NCBI RefSeq assembly: GCF_016598535.1 | Contig: NZ_CP066779.1 | Span: 4,338,053-4,402,052 of the forward strand | Direction of reading: 5' to 3' | DNA length: 64,000 bases | Source of the DNA: Rhodococcus sp. P-2 | GTDB taxonomy: Bacteria; Actinomycetota; Actinomycetes; Mycobacteriales; Mycobacteriaceae | Part shown: in pieces, positions 11,699-19,391 of the stretch | How positions within the stretch are numbered: position 1 is the stretch's first letter | Layout of the letters: every line of letters starts with the position of its first letter | Position numbers and translations under genes: made by a program | The notes under the pieces: model-generated | Seen by the model: the letters and a program-made list of their open reading frames with translations, nothing else | Told to the model about the DNA's origin: nothing | Databases searched by the model: none

Positions 11699-12246
11699 GC
11701 GAGCCCACCGTCCTTCGGTGCTTTCGAGGCCGGTGCTTTCGAGGCCGGTGCTTTCGAGACCGGTGTGTTCGAGACCGGTGTGTTCGAGACCCGCGCGTGC
11801 TCGGCCTCGGCAGCGGCGAAGTGGTCGTACAGACCGAGTTCGCGAAGTTCCAGTTGGCTCTGTTCCGGAATGTCGGCGAGAGTCCCGAGACCCTGGCGTT
11901 GTTCACTCATCATCGTGATGACACCGTCGATCGACTCCGCGTCGGCGGCCGCCAAGGCGACTATCCGCTTCGGCTTGATGAAGATTCCGCAGACGACGCC
12001 GGCGAGCAGGCAGGCCGCGATGCCGACCAGCAGGCTGTACGCCTGGGCCAACGACGGCTCGCTGACGACCCGTTCGAACAGTGCTTGGGCTGCGAGAAGA
12101 GCCGAGGCGCCGACGACACTGCCGACTGCGACAGAGATCGCGAGGTGTCGACCGTTGACGGTGTCGCCCCAGACTTCGAGGTATGTCTGCTGCTCGGTCG
12201 GCTCGGTTGTGGTGGTCGGCGTCGTTGCCGACTGCGGTGGTGACAT
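11695..12246 (-). CDS. Small two-helix membrane protein with repetitive C-terminal tail
   Basis: 183 aa, no recognised family. A Thr-rich N-terminus leads to two hydrophobic segments (about 34-56 and 68-90), a basic loop, a cytoplasmic-looking region (QRQGLGTLADIPEQSQLELR) and then a tail of 5-residue repeats (VSNTP x2, then VSKAP/ASKAP x3). It overlaps the permease by 4 bp and is probably its accessory subunit, possibly in place of a TctB-type small subunit. ATG at 12246. It follows the HMG-CoA lyase gene by 78 bp. Confidence 0.7.
   Translation of the reverse strand: MSPPQSATTPTTTTEPTEQQTYLEVWGDTVNGRHLAISVAVGSVVGASALLAAQALFERVVSEPSLAQAYSLLVGIAACLLAGVVCGIFIKPKRIVALAAADAESIDGVITMMSEQRQGLGTLADIPEQSQLELRELGLYDHFAAAEAEHARVSNTPVSNTPVSKAPASKAPASKAPKDGGLA
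11716..11790. repeat. Five 15-bp tandem repeats in a membrane-protein gene
   Basis: Units starting at 11716, 11731, 11746, 11761 and 11776. The first two read CGGTGCTTTCGAGGC, the third CGGTGCTTTCGAGAC, and the last two CGGTGTGTTCGAGAC. They encode the 5-aa repeats at the C-terminus of the 183-aa protein and keep the frame, so copy number could vary without breaking the gene. Confidence 0.9.
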
Positions 12247-12324
12247 CAGTCTTCTCCAGTGTCATACAGGGCGAGGTCATACAGGGCGAGAGGCTTGGGA
12301 GGCGGGGGACTTGCTTGGCGAATG

Positions 12325-13293
12325 TCAGGTGCGTGCAGCGCGGAGGGCATTGACAACCCGGGACGGGCTCGAGTGTCCGATCTGTTCGGCCATCCAACTA
12401 CTTGTGTCGGTGAGCGAATCCAGGTCGATGCCGGTGTCGATCCCGAGGCCGTGGAGCATCCAAACCAGATCCTCGGTGGCGAGATTTCCGGTCGCGCCCT
12501 TGGCATACGGGCACCGTCCGAGACCACCTGCGGAACTGTCGAATTCGGATACTCCGGCGGTCAACGCCGCGTAGACGTTCGACAGTGCTTGCCCGTAGGT
12601 GTCGTGGAAGTGCATCGCGATCTGCGATGTGGGGATGCCACGTTCGCGGATCGCGCCGAGTAGAGCGAGCGCATGACCAGGGGTGCCGACGCCGATGGTG
12701 TCGCCGAGGGAGAGCGACGTGACGCCGCTGTCGATCAAGGCCTTGGCGATGTCGGCGACACGCTCGACGGACACGACGCCTTCCCACGGGTCTCCGAAGC
12801 ACATCGATATGTACCCACGGACGGGAAGTCCCAGGGCTCGAGCGGCGGTCGTGACCTCGGCGGCCGCGGCGATCGCGCCGTCTACCGTGGAATTGAGGTT
12901 GCGTTTCGCGAATTCCTCTGTGGCGCTGACGAATACTGCAACTTCACGCGCCCCGGCGGCGACGGCCCGCTCGAGACCTTTGCGGTTCGGGACGAGAACG
13001 ACCGTACGTACCGAGTTCGGCAGGTGGAGTCGACCCATCAATTCTTCCGCGTCCGCAAGTTGCGGGATCCATCGAGGTGAGACGAAACTCGTCAACTCGA
13101 CAGTGCGGGAACCGGCCGCGACCAGGCGTTCGATGAACTGGGCCTTCGTCTCGGTCGGGATCACCGCCGTTTCCGCTTGAAGTCCGTCTCGAGGCCCGAC
13201 TTCGTAGACCCGGACCGAGGTCGGTAGGCCCGGCGCCGACACTCGATGAGGCGCCGGTTTCCACACTGGTGATCCTGCAACTGTTTCCGTCAT
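12325..13293 (-). CDS. mvaB: Hydroxymethylglutaryl-CoA lyase
   Basis: A 322-aa HMGL-like TIM barrel that cleaves HMG-CoA to acetoacetate and acetyl-CoA. Seen: VRVYEVGPRDGLQAE with the catalytic Arg-Asp pair, FVSPRWIPQLADAEE, ISMCFGDPWEG, SLGDTIGVGTPG, the metal-binding HFHDTYGQALSN, and GGLGRCPYAKGATGNLATED with the catalytic loop Cys. The family fit is very good. The start is the ATG at 13293-13291 (MTETVAGSPV), 5 bp after the HMG-CoA reductase stop; a longer open frame extends back into that gene but is not credible. Direct coupling to a degradative reductase mirrors mvaAB of Pseudomonas mevalonii; leucine breakdown is the alternative role, but no leucine-pathway genes are adjacent. Confidence 0.93.
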   Translation of the reverse strand: MTETVAGSPVWKPAPHRVSAPGLPTSVRVYEVGPRDGLQAETAVIPTETKAQFIERLVAAGSRTVELTSFVSPRWIPQLADAEELMGRLHLPNSVRTVVLVPNRKGLERAVAAGAREVAVFVSATEEFAKRNLNSTVDGAIAAAAEVTTAARALGLPVRGYISMCFGDPWEGVVSVERVADIAKALIDSGVTSLSLGDTIGVGTPGHALALLGAIRERGIPTSQIAMHFHDTYGQALSNVYAALTAGVSEFDSSAGGLGRCPYAKGATGNLATEDLVWMLHGLGIDTGIDLDSLTDTSSWMAEQIGHSSPSRVVNALRAART

Positions 13294-13298
13294 TGTCG

Positions 13299-14603
13299 TC
13301 AGTTTCCGCCGCGGATCTCGGCGAGAACCTTCTCGGCATGCTCGACGCGAATGCTCTTGTCCGCGATCAGGCGTGCGACCACGGCGTCGATCTCGCTCTT
13401 CTGCGCTCCGGCGGTGGCAGCGATGTTGCGGGCGTGCAGTCCCATGTGTCCGCGCTGGACACCCTCCCCGGCGAGAACGCGGACAGCAGCCAGGTTCTGT
13501 GCAAGACCGACTGCAAGAATGATGCCGGCGAGTTCCTCGGCACTCTCGACGCCGAGCATCTTGATCGCGGCCTGCGCTACGGGGTGCACCTTGGTGGCCC
13601 CGCCGACGAGGCCGACCGGCATGGGTAGCTCGAGGGTGCCGACGATGTTTCCGTCGGCGTTCTTCTCGAAATGCGAGAGCGAGGAGTAGATTCCGTCGGC
13701 GTTGACTGCGTGAGAGTGGCACCCGGCTTCGACTGCACGCGTGTCGTTTCCGGTCGCCAGCACCACGGCGCTGATGCCGTTCATGATGCCCTTGTTGTGT
13801 GTCGCGGCGCGGTAGGGATCCAGCTCGGCCAAACGTGCGGCATGGATCAGGTTGTCCACTGCTTCTGCGCCGCCGATCAATTCGGCGTCGAACACGGCGC
13901 GAACACGCGTGAGCCGCAGATCTGCCTTGTTGGTGAGAATACGCAGGACGACGTGCCCGCCGCCGATCTCGGACACTCGATCCGCGATTGCTTCCGCCAT
14001 CGTGTTGACTGCGTTGGCGCCCATCGCATCTCGTACGTCGACATGAAGGTGGAGGACGACGTAGGTGGCCTGGTCCGAGGACACGACGCGAACCGAAATA
14101 TCCTTCACGCCACCGCCGACGCTGACCAGCTTCGGGTCCTGCTCGTTGGCGAGTGCCATGATTTCTTCACGCGCCTCGAGGAGCCGGATCCGGGCCGCCT
14201 GCGGATCCACGACGTCGACGAGTTGAATCTGGGCTTGCATGATCGGCTGGGTACTGGAGGCGTGAAAGCCGCCCAGTCCGCGTGCGATGCGAGCGGCGTT
14301 GCTCGCAGCTGCGACGACCGACGGCTCCTCGGTGGCAAGAGGGATCAGGTAGTCCTCGCCGTTGATCGTGAAGTTTGTGGCCACGCCGACCGGAATGCCG
14401 ATGACGCCGAGGACGTTCTCGACCATGCGATCGGCCTGGTCGATGGTGAGGCCGTCGGCGGCGTCGTAGACCGCGATGTCTGCTTCGGTCAGGTCGGTCT
14501 GGCGGACGATCTCGGCGCGCCGGGCGGCGACGTCGTAGGACCGGAAATCGGCGATACGGCTGTTGACAGACCGGTTGTTCTTGGACCGATTGTTCATAGA
14601 CAC
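13299..14603 (-). CDS. mvaA: Class II (degradative-type) hydroxymethylglutaryl-CoA reductase
   Basis: 434 aa. Class II HMG-CoA reductases of this type interconvert mevalonate and HMG-CoA; in mevalonate-using bacteria they run oxidatively with NAD+. Seen: the Glu of MVENVLGVIGIPVGVA, VDVRDAMGANAVNTMAE, the catalytic Lys in ATHNKGIMNGI, the Asp of VVLATGNDTRAVEAG, and the C-terminal His region GHMGLHARNIA. The GTG at 14603 is chosen because AGGAGGA (14618-14612) sits 8 nt upstream; an ATG lies two codons further in. It heads a same-strand run mvaA-mvaB-membrane protein-permease and follows a PucR-type regulator by 105 bp. No other mevalonate-pathway (biosynthetic) gene is in the window, which favours catabolism. 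Confidence 0.92.
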   Translation of the reverse strand: MSMNNRSKNNRSVNSRIADFRSYDVAARRAEIVRQTDLTEADIAVYDAADGLTIDQADRMVENVLGVIGIPVGVATNFTINGEDYLIPLATEEPSVVAAASNAARIARGLGGFHASSTQPIMQAQIQLVDVVDPQAARIRLLEAREEIMALANEQDPKLVSVGGGVKDISVRVVSSDQATYVVLHLHVDVRDAMGANAVNTMAEAIADRVSEIGGGHVVLRILTNKADLRLTRVRAVFDAELIGGAEAVDNLIHAARLAELDPYRAATHNKGIMNGISAVVLATGNDTRAVEAGCHSHAVNADGIYSSLSHFEKNADGNIVGTLELPMPVGLVGGATKVHPVAQAAIKMLGVESAEELAGIILAVGLAQNLAAVRVLAGEGVQRGHMGLHARNIAATAGAQKSEIDAVVARLIADKSIRVEHAEKVLAEIRGGN

Positions 14604-14708
14604 GGGGGTTGTCCTCCTGAAGTGGTTCTGTGCTCCGCTTCACAGTAGGGAGGTTGATGCCTGCCAAGCCACGTGCTCACAGCACATCGATCAGTCGAAT
14701 TTGTGGTG

Positions 14709-16712
14709 TCAAGCACCATTACCGCTGTCGGTGTTGTCGCTTACGCCTTCTTCGGTTCCCACTTCCCGAAGTTCGTCGAGCCTCGTCGCCATGGATACCC
14801 GGAAGAAGTTCTCGTCTTCACGCCACGAGTGACCGAGGAGTGTACGGATGCGGTCGAGACGCTGAACGACGGTGTTCGGGTGATAGTTGAGTGCGCGGGC
14901 AGCCTTGGTCGGGCTCCCGTCGTTGCGGACCAGGGCCCGAAGGGTCGCAGTGAGATCGGTGTCCTTGTCATGGTCGTAGGCGAGTACCGGGCCGATGACT
15001 TCGTCGATGAACTGATGGAGTGATTCCGGATTCTCGCCGAACAGAACGCTGTACGGCAGATACGACGCAGTCGTGACCGCGCCGTCGGTCTTGCCCAACG
15101 CGGTGATCAGGCGGGCCGTGCGCAGCGCAGAGGTGAAGCGCGCCGGGAGTTCTTCGGGGCGCTCCGCCGTCGCCGGCGCAATGACTACTGCGTGGGGTCC
15201 TACCGAACCGGTGATCTGGCGGTGAATGACGGTCGCCGCTGCTGCCGGGTTTCCCGAGCGCGAGACCACCGCGATCAGTCCGGCGTGCTGCGCCGCCAAT
15301 GCCGCTACCGGCAGATTCTGTCCGATTGCGCGGAGCGCGGCCGTCCGGAGTTCCGGAGCGACCGAGACCACGAGGACAGTGTCGAGTTCGCCGAGGGAGA
15401 TGCCGAGGTTGCGGGTCCGACGTTCGAGATCGCGCCTGCGCTCGGGCGCAGTGCTCAGCAAGTCGGCGACCAGTTCGTCACGTGCGCGCCGGTCCGCTGC
15501 TGCTGCCGCCGAGTGTTGCAACACGAGGATGGCAGTGACCTGAGCTGCCCGTTCCACGGTCCGGAGTTCGACGGGGCCGATCGGCGCGTCCGAACGATTC
15601 AGCAAGATGGCCCCGAGGAACGATTCTCCGGCGGTGACAGCGCTGACGAGTTGGATGGCGGTCTCACTGTCGTCGGTGACAAACGTGCATCGGCCGCTGC
15701 GGCGACTCTGGTCGATGGCCTCGGACACGGCGCGAGGTAGCGACAACGGCACCGTCGTGATCTGCTCGCCCGAGGATTTCACGAGAGGGCGTAACTCACT
15801 GTCGACCACGACGGTGCTGCGCTCGAGTGAGCTGCTGAGGGTTCGTGCAACCTGGGCGTATCCGCCGCCGCGGAGAACGGCATGGATGAGATCCTGGTGG
15901 ACGATGTTCGACTTGTCCCGCGCGGACACGTGCTCACGCAGCTCGTCGAGTGCTCGCCCGGTCTCGGCGGCGGATTCCTCGGCGCGGTCGAGGGCCCGTG
16001 CGGTTTGCAGGACCACCGAGGCGTGATCCGCCAGCGCCGAGAGCAGGGCGATCTGATCAGCAGTGAAGCGGCGTTCCCGGCGGTCGGCGGCAAACAAGAC
16101 TCCGAGGATCTGGCCGTCCGAGAGCATCGGCACGCCCAGAATCGCCACCAGACCCTCGGCGACGATCGCGGCATCGACTACTTCGTCATGGCGCGACTGC
16201 GTGTAGTCGCTGTAGTTCTGAACCCATTGGGCTGCTCGAGATTCGGCAATCGCGCTGACCAGTCCCGCGCCGGCAGGAACCTGCAGATGCTGGAGTTCCG
16301 GCGAGACCGCGCCGGCCGTCTTTCGAACATTCAGGTCACGAGTGATCACGTCGAACTCGGACAGGTACGTGACGTCGGTACCCATGATGTCGTGCGCGCG
16401 GTTCACCAGCCTCTGCAGCAGAGTGTCCACGTCGCGAACTTGCGCAAGCTCACGCGCACTCGAATAGAGGACCGCCAATTCGTTTTCGCGACGGCGCAGT
16501 CGGCGAAATTCCGACCGACTGGCCCGGATGCGGGCCGCTGTCTCCGCGATCTCCGTTGCGCCAACGCCGAATTCGGCCAGTACCTGTTCAACGTGTTCGT
16601 CACCGACGGCGTCGGATGTCACGTCGAACAGCGCGGCAATCACGTTGGGTGCTGAGTCGGAGTCTGAATCAGGGGCGGTCACACCGAACAAACTACAGAC
16701 CGGTGGATCCAC
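14709..16712 (-). CDS. GAF/PucR-type transcriptional regulator
   Basis: 667 aa. N-terminal region with a coiled stretch (RASRSEFRRLRRRENELAVL), a GAF domain (about 80-240, from ELAQVRDVDTLLQRL to ALADHASVVLQTAR), a central PucR-type region, and a C-terminal helix-turn-helix of the PucR/CdaR family (TLRALVRNDGSPTKAARALN then YHPNTVVQRLDRIRTLLG, about 600-640). It stands directly upstream of the HMG-CoA reductase gene on the same strand and is the obvious candidate activator of that cluster, with mevalonate or HMG-CoA as possible GAF ligand (inference). GTG start at 16712 overlaps the upstream S74 gene by 20 bp; a GTG at 16682 just after that gene is an equally good start. Confidence 0.85.
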   Translation of the reverse strand: MDPPVCSLFGVTAPDSDSDSAPNVIAALFDVTSDAVGDEHVEQVLAEFGVGATEIAETAARIRASRSEFRRLRRRENELAVLYSSARELAQVRDVDTLLQRLVNRAHDIMGTDVTYLSEFDVITRDLNVRKTAGAVSPELQHLQVPAGAGLVSAIAESRAAQWVQNYSDYTQSRHDEVVDAAIVAEGLVAILGVPMLSDGQILGVLFAADRRERRFTADQIALLSALADHASVVLQTARALDRAEESAAETGRALDELREHVSARDKSNIVHQDLIHAVLRGGGYAQVARTLSSSLERSTVVVDSELRPLVKSSGEQITTVPLSLPRAVSEAIDQSRRSGRCTFVTDDSETAIQLVSAVTAGESFLGAILLNRSDAPIGPVELRTVERAAQVTAILVLQHSAAAAADRRARDELVADLLSTAPERRRDLERRTRNLGISLGELDTVLVVSVAPELRTAALRAIGQNLPVAALAAQHAGLIAVVSRSGNPAAAATVIHRQITGSVGPHAVVIAPATAERPEELPARFTSALRTARLITALGKTDGAVTTASYLPYSVLFGENPESLHQFIDEVIGPVLAYDHDKDTDLTATLRALVRNDGSPTKAARALNYHPNTVVQRLDRIRTLLGHSWREDENFFRVSMATRLDELREVGTEEGVSDNTDSGNGA

Positions 16713-17226
16713 CGAATTCGTCGAGCGGCGTGGATGTGTGATTGTTGTTTACTTCCAATGCATTCCGAGTCGTGCTCGTGTCTCTCGTCTCCCTTCTCAG
16801 TCTGTTCACGGCCTTCTCGAGCGCGCTGATTTCTGTCTCGAGAGCACTGATTTTGCGATTCAACGCTTGGATGCTCGCCATGCAGACGCCGTTCGCGTCG
16901 ACGGCGGAGATCCGGCGGGTGTTGGATCCCAAGCCGAAAATCGCCGCAAAGTCTTGCGCCATCGGACCCAGGTGACGGACCGACTTGTGGTCGAATCCGT
17001 AACTCCACGTGCTTATTCGGAGTGCCGCCAACCGGTCGAGCACGTCCTGAGCGCTCGTCGGAACATCTACGCCGGTATGCACGCCACGTCGATGCGCGGC
17101 CCGTGCGAACACCCACTGCGCGGGATGTCGCAGCGCGGCGTTCACCCGAGTGCTGACTCCGACACCGACGTATTCGGTGCGCTCGCCGTCTTCAGTGCTC
17201 TCGCCCTCGTCAGGCGGTGAGTTCAC
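16693..17226 (-). CDS. Stand-alone peptidase S74 (tail-fibre intramolecular chaperone) domain protein
   Basis: 177 aa. Residues about 57-125 (SAQDVLDRLAALRISTWSYG, VRHLGPMAQDFAAIFGLG, ISAVDANGVCMASIQALN) match the endosialidase/tail-spike C-terminal chaperone domain, which trimerises partner proteins. A heptad-like coiled coil follows (about 119-146: ALNRKISALETEISALEKAV). The usual SDxRLK self-cleavage motif at the domain start is not visible, and no long beta-helical partner region precedes it. It overlaps the 42-aa membrane peptide gene upstream by 17 bp and the PucR gene downstream. It could be a phage remnant or a bacterial multimerisation module; its function is unknown. Confidence 0.75.
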   Translation of the reverse strand: MNSPPDEGESTEDGERTEYVGVGVSTRVNAALRHPAQWVFARAAHRRGVHTGVDVPTSAQDVLDRLAALRISTWSYGFDHKSVRHLGPMAQDFAAIFGLGSNTRRISAVDANGVCMASIQALNRKISALETEISALEKAVNRLRRETRDTSTTRNALEVNNNHTSTPLDEFGGSTGL

Positions 17227-17338
17227 GTCGTGCGGTTTTGACGGTCTTGTCGCTCAGCAGAATTCCGGCTCCTGCGCCGAGCAGTCCGAGGCCGATTCCG
17301 ACAGCGGCGCTGCCGAGGCCCAAAGCAATTCCCAACAT
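17210..17338 (-). CDS. 42-aa glycine-rich membrane peptide
   Basis: Starts MLGIALGLGSAAVGIGLGLL and ends in a basic tail (SDKTVKTARRELTA). One hydrophobic Gly/Ala-rich helix spans residues 3-28. The ATG at 17338 has a strong GGAGGA 4 nt upstream, so this is a real translation start even though the frame is open further upstream. It overlaps the S74-domain gene by 17 bp, so the two are probably co-translated. Function unknown; the pairing suggests a membrane anchor for the coiled-coil protein (inference). Confidence 0.65.
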   Translation of the reverse strand: MLGIALGLGSAAVGIGLGLLGAGAGILLSDKTVKTARRELTA

Positions 17339-17626
17339 GATTCCTCCAAAAATTGTGCAGTGAATTGAGGGGCCAGGTGTCCGACGAAAGTGCTGCCGAC
17401 CTGCTCCGCGCTCATCTTTCACATTGCTCCAGCACGCGGGCGATGACAACCCGTCTGGACCGAATTTCTCGTGGAAAACACAGGCGTGCAACACTGGGTG
17501 AAGAACTGCTGGGTCATCGGCGTCTTGTCGGCGCCGTACGGGCGGCAGTAATCAAGTAGCCATCGACCGATCTCTAACGCAGGTTTATCTGCGCGCGGTA
17601 ACGATGACCAGGCAAAAGGGTGGCAT
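17339..17626. other. Longest gap in the window, nothing identified
   Basis: 288 bp between the divergent 42-aa and 54-aa ORFs. It must carry the promoters for both. Short frames on both strands exist, but none has a convincing start site or family resemblance. Confidence 0.5.
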
Positions 17627-17791
17627 GTGAACGAATCGAGCAGTGGCTTGTTTTCCGACCTCAGTGCGGCGGAGTCCGTTGTCGACGCAAAAAGCGCCGA
17701 GCAACTGGCGGCCGAGCGTGAAACTGCGGCAGCGGAACGGTCCAATACCGACACCGCTGAACAGCGGCAGTCACAGCTGTTCAGCGGTTAA
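17627..17791 (+). CDS. Small hydrophilic protein (54 aa), hypothetical
   Basis: GTG start reading VNESSSGLFSDLSAAESVVD; Ala/Glu-rich and probably helical, ending RQSQLFSG. An AAGGG at 17616-17620 stands 6 nt before the GTG. Codon third positions are moderately GC-rich. The 3' end lies inside a hairpin (17753-17788). No family recognised. Support rests only on the ribosome binding site and composition, so it may not be expressed. Confidence 0.4.
   Translation: MNESSSGLFSDLSAAESVVDAKSAEQLAAERETAAAERSNTDTAEQRQSQLFSG
17753..17788. terminator. Hairpin between convergent genes
   Basis: 12-bp perfect inverted repeat (ACCGCTGAACAG / CTGTTCAGCGGT) with a 12-nt loop, 8 bp from the end of the minus-strand VOC gene and overlapping the last codons of the small plus-strand ORF. 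No T tract follows on either strand. Confidence 0.5.
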
Positions 17792-17796
17792 ACACG

Positions 17797-18171
17797 TCAG
17801 GACTCCTTGATTACCGACAGAACATTGCCGGCGGGGTCGGTGAACCACGCGATGTCGGGACCGTTGCCACGCATGATGCCTCGCGCATCTTGAGGGAATC
17901 CGTCGTATTTCAGAAACTCCACGCCACGTGCGGTCAGTTGATCGACCGTCGTGTCGATGTCGTCGACGACGAAGTTGAGGATCGTGTACGTCGCGGGTTC
18001 GTGATTCGGCTTCGGGTAAACCAAGATCTCGGTTCCACCGGCAAGATGTAGGCGCACAAGTCCCATGTCTTCGTCGGTCACTTTCAGCCCGAGTGTTTCG
18101 CCGTAGAACTTCTTTGCAGCATCGATGTCTGTCACCGAAAAACCGCTGAACGCTTTGGTGTCCGCAAGCAT
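17797..18171 (-). CDS. VOC (glyoxalase/bleomycin-resistance fold) family protein
   Basis: 124 aa, a single vicinal-oxygen-chelate module pair: [24 protein letters not shown] at the N-terminus and [24 protein letters not shown] in the middle, closing with [14 protein letters not shown]. The C-terminal Glu found in metal-binding members appears shifted or absent, so an enzymatic role is uncertain. It follows a second VOC gene by 29 bp on the same strand, so they are probably co-transcribed. Substrate unknown. Confidence 0.8.
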   Translation of the reverse strand: MLADTKAFSGFSVTDIDAAKKFYGETLGLKVTDEDMGLVRLHLAGGTEILVYPKPNHEPATYTILNFVVDDIDTTVDQLTARGVEFLKYDGFPQDARGIMRGNGPDIAWFTDPAGNVLSVIKES

Positions 18172-18200
18172 GACTGTCTCCGTTCCTGGCTGTTGTCCGA

Positions 18201-18614
18201 CTAGGTAGGTTCGGAATCCGTCATTCCGGATTCCATCTCGGCCCGGGCCGCCTCACTGAACTCGATGATCTGAACGTAGTTTCCGTCGGGGTCGATCGCG
18301 GTGGCGAACAAACTGCCGTCGCGGTCTTCGAGTGGGGCGAGCCAGTTTCCGCCGAGTACGTCGATGCGTTGCGCGATCGACCGGGCGTCGTCGGTCTCGA
18401 CGTTGAGGAACATCCGGCCGGGCTGCGGGTTGGTCTCGCCGACGTCGTCGCGTCTGTCGAGCATCACGTAGAAACCGTTGAAGTCGAGAACGTCGTAGCC
18501 GGGTTCGCCCGGAGTGCGGTCGACTTTCGGAGCGAACGCCTCGGCGTACCAGTCGCGCAAGCGTTCGGGGTCGGTGCTCGAGAGCAAAATACTGCTGATG
18601 CTGGATCCGGACAT
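18201..18614 (-). CDS. VOC family protein
   Basis: 137 aa. [20 protein letters not shown] at the N-terminus, the central [15 protein letters not shown] and the C-terminal [17 protein letters not shown] give the paired beta-alpha-beta-beta-beta fold with a terminal Glu (IIEF). It resembles actinobacterial glyoxalase-like proteins of unknown substrate. ATG at 18614 with GGAGGAC close upstream. Same-strand neighbour of the other VOC gene. Confidence 0.82.
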   Translation of the reverse strand: MSGSSISSILLSSTDPERLRDWYAEAFAPKVDRTPGEPGYDVLDFNGFYVMLDRRDDVGETNPQPGRMFLNVETDDARSIAQRIDVLGGNWLAPLEDRDGSLFATAIDPDGNYVQIIEFSEAARAEMESGMTDSEPT

Positions 18615-18715
18615 GGGTCCTCCTGCTGTTGGTCGTTGCTGCCGTCGGCGATCGAGGCACTGGCCACATCACCTCGCAGGTACAGACTTCCCGCAGCGAC
18701 GAAACTCATCGCGGC

Positions 18716-19318
18716 TCAGGTGTGCTCCGAAACCAGGATCGCCGTCGTGCCTGGTTCGAGTGCCCGAAAGATGTGCTCCTCGTCACCGGGATACGCGAGA
18801 TAGTCGCCCGGCCCGAGCTCGATCGGATCTGCAGTGGGCCCGACCTCCGCCCGCCCGGTGCCGATCACAACGTGTTCGGTGGTGCCGCGCGCATGCGGCG
18901 TCGAAATGCGGGGCTCGCCCGGTTCTGCAACTATCCGATACAGATCGCGGCGCGCGTTCGGTGGGCTGGGAGCCAGGAGGGTCGCGATGTACGACGCGTT
19001 CGCCGACGCAATCGCGGGCCCTTCCCCGGCTCGAATCAACTGAACGGTCTGTGCTTGCGAGTCGACGAGTTGTGAGAACGGCACACCCAGGGCGTTGCCG
19101 AGTGCCCACAGTGTTTCGAGGCTCGGGTTCCCGAGGCCGGATTCGAGTTGGGAGAGTGTGGATTTGGCGATGTCAGCGCGTCGGGCGACCTCCGAGAGGC
19201 TCAAGCCCGCTCGGGTGCGCTCACGTTTGAGTGCGACTGCCACCAGCTTTTGAGGACTCTGTTCAGTACCAATTCCGGCACCGTCAGGTACACCACTGTC
19301 AAATCCACCACTAGCCAT
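18716..19318 (-). CDS. XRE-family regulator with C-terminal cupin
   Basis: 200 aa from the ATG at 19318 (MASGGFDSGV). Helix-turn-helix at about 27-83 (LVAVALKRERTRAGLSLSEV, then ADIAKSTLSQLESGLGNPSL) and a cupin at about 115-195 (RGTTEHVVIGTGRAEVGP, then LGPGDYLAYPGDEEHIFRAL). Divergent from azlC, an arrangement often seen for regulators of amino-acid exporters; the cupin probably senses a small ligand. A palindrome-like element at 19376-19391 is a candidate operator. The frame is open 46 codons further upstream, but that stretch lies in the divergent promoter region. Confidence 0.85.
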   Translation of the reverse strand: MASGGFDSGVPDGAGIGTEQSPQKLVAVALKRERTRAGLSLSEVARRADIAKSTLSQLESGLGNPSLETLWALGNALGVPFSQLVDSQAQTVQLIRAGEGPAIASANASYIATLLAPSPPNARRDLYRIVAEPGEPRISTPHARGTTEHVVIGTGRAEVGPTADPIELGPGDYLAYPGDEEHIFRALEPGTTAILVSEHT

Positions 19319-19375
19319 CGTTCGATTCTCCGATCGATCGTTTCCCTTGATGAACGGTCTTGCGTCGTCCAACAT

Positions 19376-19391
19376 AGAATACATGCGTTCT
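19376..19391. promoter_or_regulatory. Candidate operator for the XRE-cupin regulator
   Basis: AGAATACATGCGTTCT is an inverted repeat with AGAA/TTCT ends and a CATG core (12 of 16 positions symmetric). It overlaps the chosen azlC start codon, so it would suit either direct repression or a start further downstream. Confidence 0.35.

Noticed and set aside
11489-12574. A 361-codon plus-strand frame across the permease/membrane protein/lyase genes
   Set aside because: It runs opposite to three genes with good starts and overlaps, and its composition is that of a shadow.
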